Virus record (IMG/VR): IMGVR_UViG_3300044712_000998
Coordinates: 1-64,000 of that record
Length of the DNA stretch: 64,000 bases
Direction: 5' to 3' (one strand)
From: a virus
Below are positions 33,181 to 41,770 of this stretch, one piece after another (positions within the stretch are counted from its first letter, which is position 1; every line of letters begins with the position of its first letter). The notes beneath the pieces were generated by a model that saw only the letters and a program-made list of their open reading frames with translations, had not been told where the DNA came from and did not search any database. Both the position numbers and the translations under genes were made by a program.

Positions 33181-35715
33181 TTAGGTTCCTGTGGGCGTGG
33201 TGGTGACTTGAATGCGGATCTGGCCGGTCGAGGCACCGAGCCCGGGAGTAATGGTAAGGTAAATATCAACCGGGCCAAGCTCGGAGAACCCCTTGGCAAA
33301 GGTAACCAACGAGGTCAGCTCGGTTTCATCGGCCTGATAGAACTCGTCTGGTGTGCCCAACGTACCGATCTCGATCGCGGCACCGGCGCCATCCCAGACC
33401 TGCAGGACTTCGACATCGATGCTCGTCAAGGTCTGACCGAGCGGGACCTCGAAGAACAGGAACGGGGACACGTTGTTGTAGTTGGCCAGGTACGTCGTGC
33501 CTGACGCCACGCTGACCGCGGTCACGGGGACCTGGAAGCCGCGGTACTGCAGCACGACGCCCTTGTCGACGTCGGTGGCCAGCAGCATGGGCTTATTGAC
33601 GCTGCCTGGCGCCGTTGGTGCCGTCAGGGTCAGGGGCCCCGCGACGGCGTCATCCATGAAGTAGGTCTCACCGGGAATCGCCACGAACGGCAGGTTGTCG
33701 ATGGGGCCCAGGTAGATGATGGTGAACGCGTTGATCGAGTTGATGGCGCCAAGGAGGCCAGGGCTCTCCGCGTTGGCGATGTTGTCGGCCTGCGCGACGA
33801 CCCACAGGGTGCCGTTGAAGCGCAGCGGGACCCCGATGTCAGCAACCGTGAAACCGTGCCCGGGCTGCGTGATGATCTCAGAGGCCTCACCCCCACCGCC
33901 ACCTCCACCAGCGACCCAGGACAGCGATCCAGTTCCTGACGTACTCAGGACTTGGCCTGCGGTGCCGTCCGTCGTGGGCCACTCGTAGGTGGTCCCCGTA
34001 CTGCGGAACCGGAGCCCGGCTCCAGCAGCGTGCCAGATGTCGCCGTCCTGGAGCTCGTCGCCAGGCGCGGCGCGATCCCCGACGTGGATGGCACCACCGA
34101 ACCAGGCCGCCCAGTTCCCCAGGACGCCGCCGGTGATGGGATCGACGCGGAGCCCATAGGCGCGATCGGCGCCGAGGTCCAGGGAGTCCCGGACCCAGAT
34201 GCCGTGGGCGGATCCACCGGTCCTGGGGCCAGCCACGATGCCTGATGCGATCTCGAGGAGGGAGAAGTTGTCGAAGCTGAAGGAGCCCAGGCCTGAGCTC
34301 TGGACGTCGTGCGCGATCCGGGCGACGGCGACGTCGTCGACGGTGTACAGCCCAATAGTGTTCGCGAGGACAAAATCGGCCTGGAAGGCGGACCGCGTCG
34401 AAGCCGGATCGGTTCCCGCTGCCAGAGGAGCCAGGAGATGCCGGGCCGCCAGCACGGGGAACAAGTAGGACGCCGACGTGGTGCCGTCGCCGAAGGAGCC
34501 CCGGCCAACCACGGACGCGTTCAACGGGTAGGAGTCCGAACCAACCCTGAGCTGGTTGGCTGCCGTCGTTGAGGCCCCACGACCGAAGGCGACGGACGCC
34601 GTGTTGTTCGCTACGGCGGCGTAGCCGATCGCCATGGAGTCCGCGGCGTTGGCGGCGGCCTGGTAACCGATCGCGGTGCCCCGCAGGGCATAGCTGACCT
34701 CGAAGCCGATACCGATGCCGAAGTAGCCGTTGATGGCAGCGTTGTTCAGCGAGGAACCCAGCAGGATGGCGTCCTGCATGTCGGTGGCACCGGCACCACC
34801 GAGCCCGATGTAGATCGAGTTCAGCGCGTTGACGGGACCGGCGTCAGAGGCCAGGGCGAGGAAGTCGGTGCCCGTGAACGCGGTGCCCAAGCCGACGGCG
34901 ACGTTGCGGGCCGTGGCGACACCGGCGAGCGTGGAGAGATCGGCACCCAGGACGACAGCTCTGGCCGTGGGATCCGGGGCACCGGAGTCCACGATGAGGT
35001 TGCGCCCGAAGACCGCGGAGGCATCGGCACCAGCGATGACCTGGATGCCGGAACCAACGACGACGTTGGGGGTCCCCGAGGTATCGTACCCCGAGGGGAC
35101 CTCGAGACCGTAGCCCAAGGCGACGTTGCCCGGAACCGTGGCCGTGGCGCCACCTGGGATGTAGTCGTAGATCCGGATCTGCTGACCGACGCCGACGGAT
35201 CCCGCGGTCTGCACGAAGTGCTGGGCTAATGTCCTCGTAGCCTGGATGTCGAGGACCCCGATGCCGAGATCAGCAATCGTGGTCGGGCCGACGAGGTTGT
35301 CGGTGTACCATTTCTCGTTGATGGCATCGCGGAGCCAGTAGACCGGGGTGCCGATGCCGATAGCGAACGTGTTCCAGGTGGCGCCGTCGTAGCCCTGGAA
35401 GGTGCCCGCGTTGAAGCGGAAATCGCCAGCAACGGGGGCATAGACACCCGGGCTGTTTCCGACGCGGACATGGTTCGTGGAAACGATGTAGCCCAGCGAT
35501 GCCAGGTACGGGTTCCCGGAACCATCATCAGCGTTGCCGCGGAAGACCTCGACGCCGTCAGCGACGAACCCGATGTACGCCAACGCGGCCCCGGCGTAGA
35601 AGCCGGTGCGGTCGACACCGTCGCGCCTGGACGCGATCGAAATCGCGAGCAGCGCATTGGTGCCGGCCTCAATGGCCTCGAAGCCGAGCTGGGCGTACGT
35701 CGGGTTCCCCGGCAT
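33181..35715 (-). CDS. Large adhesin-like tail protein with YadA-type repeats, 844 aa
   Basis: AGGGAAG precedes the ATG. The N-terminal 150 residues contain PTYAQLGFEAIEAGTNAL and GFYAGAALAYIGF, resembling phage structural proteins. From about 190 to 400 there are left-handed-helix-like repeats (VALGYGLEV, AVVLGADL, SIYIGLGG, SMAIGYAAVANNTASVAFG) of the YadA/hemagglutinin head type, with Gly at short intervals. A TGTLSW-type linker follows, and the C-terminal domain matches that of the 217-residue protein. It is probably a trimeric receptor-binding fibre. Confidence 0.7.
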   Translation of the reverse strand: MPGNPTYAQLGFEAIEAGTNALLAISIASRRDGVDRTGFYAGAALAYIGFVADGVEVFRGNADDGSGNPYLASLGYIVSTNHVRVGNSPGVYAPVAGDFRFNAGTFQGYDGATWNTFAIGIGTPVYWLRDAINEKWYTDNLVGPTTIADLGIGVLDIQATRTLAQHFVQTAGSVGVGQQIRIYDYIPGGATATVPGNVALGYGLEVPSGYDTSGTPNVVVGSGIQVIAGADASAVFGRNLIVDSGAPDPTARAVVLGADLSTLAGVATARNVAVGLGTAFTGTDFLALASDAGPVNALNSIYIGLGGAGATDMQDAILLGSSLNNAAINGYFGIGIGFEVSYALRGTAIGYQAAANAADSMAIGYAAVANNTASVAFGRGASTTAANQLRVGSDSYPLNASVVGRGSFGDGTTSASYLFPVLAARHLLAPLAAGTDPASTRSAFQADFVLANTIGLYTVDDVAVARIAHDVQSSGLGSFSFDNFSLLEIASGIVAGPRTGGSAHGIWVRDSLDLGADRAYGLRVDPITGGVLGNWAAWFGGAIHVGDRAAPGDELQDGDIWHAAGAGLRFRSTGTTYEWPTTDGTAGQVLSTSGTGSLSWVAGGGGGGGEASEIITQPGHGFTVADIGVPLRFNGTLWVVAQADNIANAESPGLLGAINSINAFTIIYLGPIDNLPFVAIPGETYFMDDAVAGPLTLTAPTAPGSVNKPMLLATDVDKGVVLQYRGFQVPVTAVSVASGTTYLANYNNVSPFLFFEVPLGQTLTSIDVEVLQVWDGAGAAIEIGTLGTPDEFYQADETELTSLVTFAKGFSELGPVDIYLTITPGLGASTGQIRIQVTTTPTGT

Positions 35716-35716
35716 C

Positions 35717-36106
35717 TTACTTCCCTGGGGTCTCGTTGAGGCCGAGCGCTTCAGCCAGCGACATGTAGTGCTTCGTCGGCATCAGGCCGCCGGAACCCAC
35801 CGCCATGGAGATGCAGAGCTTGCAGACCTCGTAGTCCTTGGCGGAGACGTTCAGCGTGGCGGGCTTCATGGCCCAGTTCTCGACCGCTGTGGTGTGCGCC
35901 TCGATGACCTCAGACTTCGGCGGTTCCTTGGGATCCGTGATCAGCAACCGCGGCATGGGATCCGCGCTGTAGACCCCGTCGATGGTTTCCAGGATGGCTC
36001 CAGCTCGATACAGCGTGACGGTGTCCTTGGCCCAGCCAGGACGCATCAACGAGCTCTGCAGGAGTTGAACGGCCCCGCGGGTCACGTTCAGGGTAAGTTC
36101 GGCCAT
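35717..36106 (-). CDS. Hypothetical baseplate/tail-associated protein, 129 aa
   Basis: AAGGGGGA precedes the ATG, a strong ribosome site. The protein has a beta-rich N-terminus (MAELTLNVTRGAVQLLQ), a middle segment with VEAHTTAV-type residues, and two Cys close to VCKLCISMAV (near residues 96-99). The CxxC pair is isolated, so a zinc site would need a partner chain. It lies between two tail genes. I recognise no family. Confidence 0.55.
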   Translation of the reverse strand: MAELTLNVTRGAVQLLQSSLMRPGWAKDTVTLYRAGAILETIDGVYSADPMPRLLITDPKEPPKSEVIEAHTTAVENWAMKPATLNVSAKDYEVCKLCISMAVGSGGLMPTKHYMSLAEALGLNETPGK

Positions 36107-36115
36107 GTGTCCCCC

Positions 36116-36727
36116 TTAGGACTGCGTGATGCGGCGAGCACTGGCCGCGTAGCCGAGACCCGCCGCGGTGATCTGAAGCGAGGTGACCGCGACGGCGCGG
36201 GTCACCGTGATGATGTGGGTCAGCACCGAGGTTGGGGAATAGATCTGGTAGTCCACTGTGTTGATGCCCGTGGTTGCCGCGAGGACCTCGACACCGAGGT
36301 AGGAGCCGGAACCATCCACGATGGAGATCAGCCACTTCGTCAGACCAGCGGTCTGCGCGAAGGTATCGACCACCACGGGTGTCGCATTGATCAGGTTGAT
36401 GGGCCCAACCAGGGTGTCAGGCGCCAGGATCTTCTTATTGTTGGCTGAATCGACATAGCACCAGTAGTCGGTGCCAGCGATGGTCTCGATCCAATACTGA
36501 CCAGCCAGAATGCTGGGCGGCGGGACCGCTTGGACCGGGAACCACTTCCGGCCATCGCCGTAGGTCCGCTCCACAATGGTGCCGTTGTTGTTGGCCTGCC
36601 AGACGATCCCGGTCGCCAGGATCGTAGATGCGGTCAGGATCTCATCCGCGGGCCCCGCGTTGGTACCGGGGACACCGCGCCGCAGGGCCCCTGCATTACG
36701 GATGTTCTGTACGGCGCGCCTGGGCAT
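36116..36727 (-). CDS. Hypothetical beta-rich tail protein, 203 aa
   Basis: GGAGA precedes the ATG. The N-terminal 30 residues are basic and Gly/Ala-rich, followed by a segment with GRKWFPVQAVPPPSILAG and aromatic residues (YWIETIAGTDYWCYV). The C-terminal half has regular Val/Ile/Thr beta strands. The makeup fits a small tail or fibre component and it is the first gene of the adhesion block in transcription order. Nothing identifies a specific role. Confidence 0.55.
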   Translation of the reverse strand: MPRRAVQNIRNAGALRRGVPGTNAGPADEILTASTILATGIVWQANNNGTIVERTYGDGRKWFPVQAVPPPSILAGQYWIETIAGTDYWCYVDSANNKKILAPDTLVGPINLINATPVVVDTFAQTAGLTKWLISIVDGSGSYLGVEVLAATTGINTVDYQIYSPTSVLTHIITVTRAVAVTSLQITAAGLGYAASARRITQS

Positions 36728-36762
36728 CGCAGATCTCCAGCCCTACTGGGGCCACGGCCATT

Positions 36763-37560
36763 CTAGACTGGGGCCTGGGCCCCGCAATGGAGCCCACGCA
36801 GAGGCACAGCGGCAAGTCCTGGGTCAGCAAGGGGCCACTCTCGCCCGAAGTGTCCAGCAGCCTGGGAACCCCAGACCCTGTAGGTCTCCAGGGAGCCGTC
36901 GTCGCGGAGCCGCAGGGTCTGGAACGCCTTGTTCGCCATGAGCTCCAGGAACCGCTGCCGACGCCACTTCTTCCCGCAGATCTTCCGGGTCTCGGTCTCG
37001 GAGAGCTGGCCGCCACTGGCCTCGGCGGCGCGGTACAGCAGGACTTCCAGCTTCCGGAACTCGGTGAATTGCAGGGGCCCCGTGGACCCCGGAGCCGCGT
37101 AGACCTGGGCCTCAGGGCACATCAGCTCCAGCATGTGCTTGCGGCGGTGATGGTGATGCTCGGCCTTCGGTACCGGGAGGTAGGACAGCTCGACGCTGGG
37201 ATGGAACCCCAGCCTGGCGTAGCCCTCACCAGCTCGATCCACAACGACGACGCCGAGGTCGACGTCGGGGTGCATGCAGATCCTGGGGGCCCAGAACAGC
37301 GAGATCGCTGAGGCCCCCGTGCAGACCCAGATGGCGTCGTGACCGGTCACCATCTTGGACCGCCTGGCCTGGGCGAGCACGGAGAAGTTCAGTTCGCGCT
37401 TCGCCTGGACCCCGATGAGTTCATCACGGCCACGATGGTACGCGGTGAGATCGACTTCGCCGAACTCCGGGTAGATCTCGTAGCCGCGCACGGCGAGGTA
37501 GTCGCCGAGGGCAGCCGCGATGTCGACTTCTTTGACCTTCGGCTTCTTCAACGGGATCAC
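36763..37560 (-). CDS. PD-(D/E)XK nuclease-fold protein
   Basis: A 265-residue protein. The N-terminal 70 residues carry the core of the PD-(D/E)XK nuclease superfamily: a helix with Glu11, then FGEVDLTA with Asp37, then LIGVQAK with Gln52 and Lys54, and a following helix with Gln64 (AQARR) like archaeal resolvase and Mrr-type enzymes. Metal-dependent DNA cleavage is expected if active. The middle has an odd HHHHRRKH stretch near residue 136. The C-terminal 90 residues are helical and may be a winged-helix DNA-binding part. It could act in recombination, host DNA degradation or mobility. Confidence 0.6.
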   Translation of the reverse strand: MIPLKKPKVKEVDIAAALGDYLAVRGYEIYPEFGEVDLTAYHRGRDELIGVQAKRELNFSVLAQARRSKMVTGHDAIWVCTGASAISLFWAPRICMHPDVDLGVVVVDRAGEGYARLGFHPSVELSYLPVPKAEHHHHRRKHMLELMCPEAQVYAAPGSTGPLQFTEFRKLEVLLYRAAEASGGQLSETETRKICGKKWRRQRFLELMANKAFQTLRLRDDGSLETYRVWGSQAAGHFGREWPLADPGLAAVPLRGLHCGAQAPV

Positions 37561-37787
37561 CTCGGGGTGACCTCACAGTTACCAGGTTCGGCACCCCGAT
37601 GGAAGCGGGAGTGTTTCTGCATCCAGTCCGGAAGGCGCCGTACGAACCCCAGGCCGCCATCCTGGACGTAGAAGTCGCCGCGTTGCCTGGCATCGACGAT
37701 CTCGATCTCGGAGCAGTCCGCGGACGACACCAAGCAGCCCCCTTCGAGGGACAGCTTGGCGAGGAGGAGCTTGATGTCGGTGCTCAT
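37557..37787 (-). CDS. Hypothetical protein, 76 aa
   Basis: A small gene overlapping both neighbours by four bases (ATGA), which suggests translational coupling with the nuclease-fold gene downstream. It contains two Cys near residues 18 and 25, a VQDGGLGFVRR-type beta hairpin and a His/Arg-rich C-terminus. No recognisable family or membrane segment. Confidence 0.5.
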   Translation of the reverse strand: MSTDIKLLLAKLSLEGGCLVSSADCSEIEIVDARQRGDFYVQDGGLGFVRRLPDWMQKHSRFHRGAEPGNCEVTPR

Positions 37788-37918
37788 GGCTTCTTTCTAT
37801 CAGGGGTGTCGGTCCAGTGGTACAGGATCCAGTAGGCATCATCGGCGGCTTCACCGAGCCACGACAAGAACAGCAGCAACGCGATAGTCGGTAACAGCAG
37901 GATGCGAATCACGATCAT
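37784..37918 (-). CDS. Single-helix membrane microprotein, 44 aa
   Basis: A short gene with GGAG 6 bases before its ATG and four-base overlaps at both ends (ATGA upstream and downstream). Residues 3-19 form one transmembrane helix (IRILLLPTIALLLFLSW), followed by a polar tail with Trp and Tyr (DDAYWILYHW) and a basic end. It may be a membrane-acting early protein. Overlap coupling and the ribosome site make it more than a chance frame. Confidence 0.55.
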   Translation of the reverse strand: MIVIRILLLPTIALLLFLSWLGEAADDAYWILYHWTDTPDRKKP

Positions 37919-38307
37919 GGACGCTCCAGGATGGCTTTGATGTCGGCAAGCTTGGCCCCGGCTTCCGCGGTCAGCTTGTCGGTGTCCAAGGTAATCCAGG
38001 TGACCGGATCAGCGGTACGATAGGCTTGGCTGATGTCGACTCGGACGCCGGTGTCACGGACTCCAATAAACAGCTTGGCCCCCTGAGCCAGCATCGGAGC
38101 CGCGTACTTCGACATCCAGCGTGCAAAGGAGACCTTCGGGACCACGTCACAGGGCCACTTCAACACGAGATCCTTGGTGCAGGAGTCCTCGTCGTCTGAG
38201 CTGTGGAGCTCTGCGACACCAGCCTCACAGGCCTCGTGAATATCGAAGACACGCGTCTTGATATCACTGATGTTGATTTCGACGCGGAACAGCGCGGTAG
38301 CGGTCAC
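37915..38307 (-). CDS. Hypothetical protein, 130 aa
   Basis: GTG start at 38307 in a GTGA overlap. The protein is acidic with mixed alpha/beta character: a beta N-terminus (LFRVEINISDIK), an Asp/Glu/Cys-containing loop near residue 40 (SDDEDSC), and a helical C-terminus. No family, catalytic motif or membrane segment is evident. It belongs to a tightly overlapping run of small genes from 38.9 to 37.6 kb. Confidence 0.5.
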   Translation of the reverse strand: MTATALFRVEINISDIKTRVFDIHEACEAGVAELHSSDDEDSCTKDLVLKWPCDVVPKVSFARWMSKYAAPMLAQGAKLFIGVRDTGVRVDISQAYRTADPVTWITLDTDKLTAEAGAKLADIKAILERP

Positions 38308-38498
38308 GGCTGGTCTCTCTGGATGGGTTTCGTCTTGGCGTAGAACTCGGTCTCAGCGATCTCACGGAGCTGCTTGGGCTCGTCCTCGTACACGAAGTAG
38401 ATCAGGGTCTTGTTCAAGAAAGGAATGTGCGCAACCGAGCGAACCTTAACAGAACGTCCGGGCTCATCGATCAACTCGAAGACACCTGTCTCAACCAC
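38304..38498 (-). CDS. Small beta-rich protein, 64 aa
   Basis: GTG start chosen at 38498, two bases past the stop of the nuclease-like gene, with GGAAG upstream; the longer open frame is shadow. The protein has strands such as VKVRSVAHI and TLIYFVYED, then a Glu/Lys-rich helix. It sits directly behind the thermonuclease-like gene, with which it is probably co-translated. Function unknown. Confidence 0.5.
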   Translation of the reverse strand: MVETGVFELIDEPGRSVKVRSVAHIPFLNKTLIYFVYEDEPKQLREIAETEFYAKTKPIQRDQP

Positions 38499-38499
38499 G

Positions 38500-38955
38500 C
38501 TACTTCCCGATGAAGTTGATGCGCGACATCTCCTGCCCGGCGCGGACCACGAGGGCCTCGCACTCCGCTGGCGTGAACCCAGGCTTGGTCCCAGAGCCGC
38601 TGTACGGCTTCGCGAAGCCCAGGGAGAGCAAGGTCTTCGCCAGCGAGATCGACGGGCCGCTGGGGACCGACACCATGAAGTCGCCGATGATGCGACCACC
38701 GTACTTGTCCCACTTCGTGGACAGCACAGCAACGGTGCACTTCTGGGCCCGAGCCATCTCGAACCAGACATGCACGAAGTTCAACACGGCACGACCGGCG
38801 TCGCGCTCCGTGCTGGATGTCGTGACCTCGGGGGCATTGGTGCCTTCGAGGCGTACCCGGATGTCCATGCGAACTCCGATGCCGAGGTCGAGGAGGCACT
38901 TCACGGTGTCACCGTCGATGACTTCCCAGGTCAGCACGTTGAAGTCGTAGATCAC
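38500..38955 (-). CDS. Staphylococcal-nuclease-like (TNase) protein
   Basis: A 151-residue protein with the thermonuclease fold signature. VIDGDTVKC carries Asp16 at the metal-binding position, VRLEGTNAPEV carries Arg35 and Glu43 at the catalytic positions, and YGGRIIGDF carries Arg88. These correspond to Asp21, Arg35, Glu43 and Arg87 of staphylococcal nuclease. SLAKTLLSLGFAKPYSG matches the family's C-terminal helix. Calcium-dependent cleavage of DNA or RNA is expected. There is no signal peptide, so it probably acts inside the cell, for example on host nucleic acids. Confidence 0.75.
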   Translation of the reverse strand: MIYDFNVLTWEVIDGDTVKCLLDLGIGVRMDIRVRLEGTNAPEVTTSSTERDAGRAVLNFVHVWFEMARAQKCTVAVLSTKWDKYGGRIIGDFMVSVPSGPSISLAKTLLSLGFAKPYSGSGTKPGFTPAECEALVVRAGQEMSRINFIGK

Positions 38956-39068
38956 TTCTTGGACTCCGGCTTCTCGAGCTGCTTCCTGACGAGGCGCTTC
39001 ACGAACTCCTGCTGCACCGCAGCCGTCTTCACGTTTGGCTTCGGGGCCTGGTTGGGTTTCTTGATCAT
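38952..39068 (-). CDS. Basic microprotein, 38 aa
   Basis: I choose ATG 39068 (MIKKPNQAP), with GAGGAAG upstream and four-base overlaps at both ends. The 38-residue protein is Lys-rich with a short helix (QQEFVKRLVRKQLEK). It could bind nucleic acid or act as a small regulator. Only the ribosome site and exact overlap fit support its reality. Confidence 0.45.
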   Translation of the reverse strand: MIKKPNQAPKPNVKTAAVQQEFVKRLVRKQLEKPESKK

Positions 39069-39283
39069 GTCTTCCTCATCAGGATGGGTTCGTGGGTCTT
39101 CGGGCACGGCGCGTAGTGCGTCCACATCGTACGCCCGCCGGTCTTCGGCGGCCTCATGAACGGGAAGAACGTCAGGCCGAGGTGGTGACCGCCACACCGG
39201 GCGCACTTGTTCAACACGGCGACCTCATGCAGCTTGGGAACCGAGACCGTCAGGGTCCCGGTCCGCTTGGTCTTCCGCTTCAC
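39065..39283 (-). CDS. Small zinc-knuckle-type protein, 72 aa
   Basis: A basic N-terminus (MKRKTKRTGTL) precedes a beta strand and CARCGGHHLGL (Cys27, Cys30, His33/34), with another Cys near residue 60. This could bind one zinc. It overlaps both neighbours by four bases. Similar short CxxC proteins recur through the right-hand part of the window. A nucleic-acid or protein-interaction role is plausible. Confidence 0.5.
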   Translation of the reverse strand: MKRKTKRTGTLTVSVPKLHEVAVLNKCARCGGHHLGLTFFPFMRPPKTGGRTMWTHYAPCPKTHEPILMRKT

Positions 39284-39951
39284 AGGGCCTCCTTGAGCGC
39301 CTTGAGCTCGTTCTCGATGTGCTTGCGGCGCGAGGGTGGGACCTCCTCAGCGAGTGCGACCACCAACGCGATCAACTTGGTGACGACGTCACCCTTGGGC
39401 TTGGGAAGCTCGACACCAGCCGGCGCAGCGAACACCGGGCCAGTCATGGACTCCTTGACGAGCACCTTGGCGACGCCTTCACCGACGTAGGTCGTCGGAT
39501 CTGGCTTGGCGACATCGGGGGTCCCACTGAGCTGACGACCGAGGCCCATGGCCTCCGCGTTGGCGCGGGACAGCATCTCGGGGGTCATCTCGGTGGCGAT
39601 GGCCCCGACCCAGGCATCGGGACCCTTCTTCTTGGGGTCCGTGACGTCATGTGCCAGGGCGCCCATCCGGGCCTTGTCGACCTGCGGTGCAACGGCAGCA
39701 GCGATGGCTTCGAAGCCAGGGCGGATCAGCAGGGTCTTGGAGCCATCGAAGCCGACGCCGACATCGAGGAGCCCGATGTCCTTGCGATCACCTGGGCCCA
39801 TCAGGGTCCACTTCTTCGAGGCCGGATGGTACACCGGCACCGATGAGAACACGGCGCGCATCCCGGAGGCATCGACGGCGTACGAGATCCACTGCTTCCC
39901 TGGCAGGAGACCGTCGATCCAGCTCCAGAACGGGTCCACGACTTCGCTCAT
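39280..39951 (-). CDS. Hypothetical protein, 223 aa
   Basis: GAGGAA precedes the ATG. The N-terminal half is beta-rich with aromatic residues (DPFWSWIDGLLPGKQW, WTLMGPGD). The middle has a Lys/Ala linker, and the C-terminal 40 residues form a charged helix (SRRKHIENELKALKEAL). It overlaps the next gene upstream by four bases. I do not recognise it; virion assembly and host interaction are both open. Confidence 0.5.
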   Translation of the reverse strand: MSEVVDPFWSWIDGLLPGKQWISYAVDASGMRAVFSSVPVYHPASKKWTLMGPGDRKDIGLLDVGVGFDGSKTLLIRPGFEAIAAAVAPQVDKARMGALAHDVTDPKKKGPDAWVGAIATEMTPEMLSRANAEAMGLGRQLSGTPDVAKPDPTTYVGEGVAKVLVKESMTGPVFAAPAGVELPKPKGDVVTKLIALVVALAEEVPPSRRKHIENELKALKEAL

Positions 39952-40847
39952 GTGATTTCCTCATCTTCGATGACGATGACGTCGGTATCGGCCTGACTGG
40001 CATGCAGCGCCTTGGCGGCGCGCTCGTACTGGATCTTCGGGATGAACACGGAGGCGTAGAGATCCTTGAACGCTGGGTACGCGGGGTCCCCAGAGAACCG
40101 GATCTCGTTCTCCATGTCCGGGTCGATGGTGATCACGATCCCGAAGATCGTGGCCCCGACACCGACACCCTGGGTCTTCAGGTAGCGCTGCGCGAAGAGT
40201 CGAGACGCTGGACTCATCTCGCACACCTTGCAGCCGACCTGGGTGCCATCGGCCTTCTTTGATGCCGCGGCCAACTTGGTCAGGGCTTCGCGAATATGAG
40301 CCAAAAACTGGGTCGGGCTTACAGGTGACCCGTGCCCTGAGGTGTACACGCAGTTCTGCCTGATCACGACGTCCTCCGCGCCAGGAATATGGAGGTCACC
40401 TTCCGTGCCAGCCACGGTGGCTTCCCCGATGTTGCCCTGGCGGAGCGCATCTTCGGAGAGCTCCTTGGTCTGGACAACGCGGATCTGGTGGCGGTTACGT
40501 TCTGCGGATTCCCCGATGCGCTCGACCTCGATGACCCCGTCGAAGCTCTCCGTGTAACGCTGGTTCGTGGCCTTGCCGTTCTCATCGAACATCGGCTTGA
40601 CCCCAGCAGCCCGCATCATCTCGGCGCGGCGCTCTGGCGTAATCGGGGCGCCATCCTGCCCGACGATCATGGGAACGAAGGGCTTGGTACGATCGGCGAC
40701 GTGGACATCAGGCAACGCGATGTTCTGCCGGAACGCGGCAAGGGCGCGCTCCTTGGCGGCCTGGACAGCGCCGATCTGCACGACGGATGCGATGTCGGCA
40801 CCCGTGCCGCCCATGATGCCTGGAGTCCCGCGCAACGGATCGCTCAT
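39948..40847 (-). CDS. Hypothetical protein, 299 aa
   Basis: A mixed alpha/beta protein. Ala/Arg-rich helices occupy residues about 20-80, and a central region has VGCKVCEMS (a CxxC pair). Near the end an Ile/Thr-rich strand set leads to an acidic C-terminus (DVIVIEDEEIT). The neighbouring genes at both ends overlap by four bases. No enzyme motif is seen. A structural or assembly role is as likely as any. Confidence 0.5.
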   Translation of the reverse strand: MSDPLRGTPGIMGGTGADIASVVQIGAVQAAKERALAAFRQNIALPDVHVADRTKPFVPMIVGQDGAPITPERRAEMMRAAGVKPMFDENGKATNQRYTESFDGVIEVERIGESAERNRHQIRVVQTKELSEDALRQGNIGEATVAGTEGDLHIPGAEDVVIRQNCVYTSGHGSPVSPTQFLAHIREALTKLAAASKKADGTQVGCKVCEMSPASRLFAQRYLKTQGVGVGATIFGIVITIDPDMENEIRFSGDPAYPAFKDLYASVFIPKIQYERAAKALHASQADTDVIVIEDEEIT

Positions 40848-41296
40848 ACGGCCTGCAACCGCGCCGAGGTCCGGTGCCGCCAGAACGGCATCTTGGCGAA
40901 ATGCTTGACGACATCGATCCCGGCACGGTACCCCGTGATCTCGAGTTCGGTGCCGTGCTTGGTGATCACGACGCTGTCGGGTTGACGCCGGAACAACTGG
41001 CCGGCAAGGAGGCGATCAAAACATGGGAAAATACAGACCGATTCAACACTGCGGAACGAGTTCGGACGACCCTCGGTATAGGTCTCGTAGACGTCGCGAC
41101 CCGTATTCATGATGGCATCAGGCCAGATGTCGCGAGCCCTGAGCAGGGCATAAGACATCGCCTCAGGCATCGCGGACGGCTTCAGCTCGACCGTGATGGA
41201 ATAGTGTTCGCGCGGACACTCAATAGAAATAGACGCGCAGTCTGGTGTCGGGGAGTACTCGGACGGTGAGTCCTGAGAAGTATCCGTTTTGTCCAT
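40844..41296 (-). CDS. Hypothetical protein overlapping its upstream neighbour by 77 bases
   Basis: The ATG at 41296 has GGAG 8 bases upstream, so despite the unusually long overlap with the gene ending at 41220 this start looks real. An internal Met near residue 43 (41170) would avoid the overlap but has no comparable ribosome site that I noted. The 150-residue protein has a Ser/Pro-rich N-terminus, then an alpha/beta domain with several Cys, and a basic C-terminus. Unknown family. Confidence 0.45.
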   Translation of the reverse strand: MDKTDTSQDSPSEYSPTPDCASISIECPREHYSITVELKPSAMPEAMSYALLRARDIWPDAIMNTGRDVYETYTEGRPNSFRSVESVCIFPCFDRLLAGQLFRRQPDSVVITKHGTELEITGYRAGIDVVKHFAKMPFWRHRTSARLQAV

Positions 41297-41726
41297 TGAT
41301 GTGCTCCATCATGGCCGTGTAGGCCTCTGGGGTGTCATCGATATCGCGGGTGGTCCCCGCAATGGAAACAGGGCGACCGCGACGTGCCTGGACCGGCTGC
41401 ACGGGGGCATCAGCCGTGGCGCGCGCCGGCAAGGCATCCTTGAGATCCGTCGGCTTCCGGCCCAGGAACTTGGCCCAGTCAATGGCGTCCACGAACTGCT
41501 GGAGCCGATCGGGCTGCTGCGCCATGATCGTCATCAGCGTGGTCCTGCAGTTCCCGCAGTTCGCCTTCTTCAAGAAGGCGTCCATGGCCTCGTGGGCTTC
41601 GCGGAACGTGTAGAGATCATAGAACTTGGCGAGGAGGTCGTCCTGCGCTGCCGTGAACTGACCACCTGGAGCCGGCTTCAGGATCCCGAGGACATCACGA
41701 AGCGAGAGCGCCTTGCCTTCGGCCAC
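41220..41726 (-). CDS. Hypothetical protein with CxxC, about 168 aa
   Basis: The frame opens at TTG 41774, which overlaps the upstream stop as TTGA but lacks a ribosome site. GTG 41726 has GGAG 6 bases upstream, so I use that start; either is possible. The protein is helical with NCGNCRTTL (CxxC) near the middle and a Pro/Ala-rich segment, then a C-terminal domain (EHINGQNGYFSGLTVRV). Its end overlaps the next gene by 77 bases. Function unknown. Confidence 0.5.
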   Translation of the reverse strand: MAEGKALSLRDVLGILKPAPGGQFTAAQDDLLAKFYDLYTFREAHEAMDAFLKKANCGNCRTTLMTIMAQQPDRLQQFVDAIDWAKFLGRKPTDLKDALPARATADAPVQPVQARRGRPVSIAGTTRDIDDTPEAYTAMMEHINGQNGYFSGLTVRVLPDTRLRVYFY

Positions 41727-41770
41727 AATGGTCTCCTGGGCCACATGTGTAGCGGTTCCTGACCGCGTCG

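Noticed and set aside
36740-36775. Short direct repeat ACTGGGGCC in the gap before the tail gene at 36116-36727.
   Set aside because: Nine bases in GC-rich DNA can recur by chance, and no operator-like symmetry was seen.
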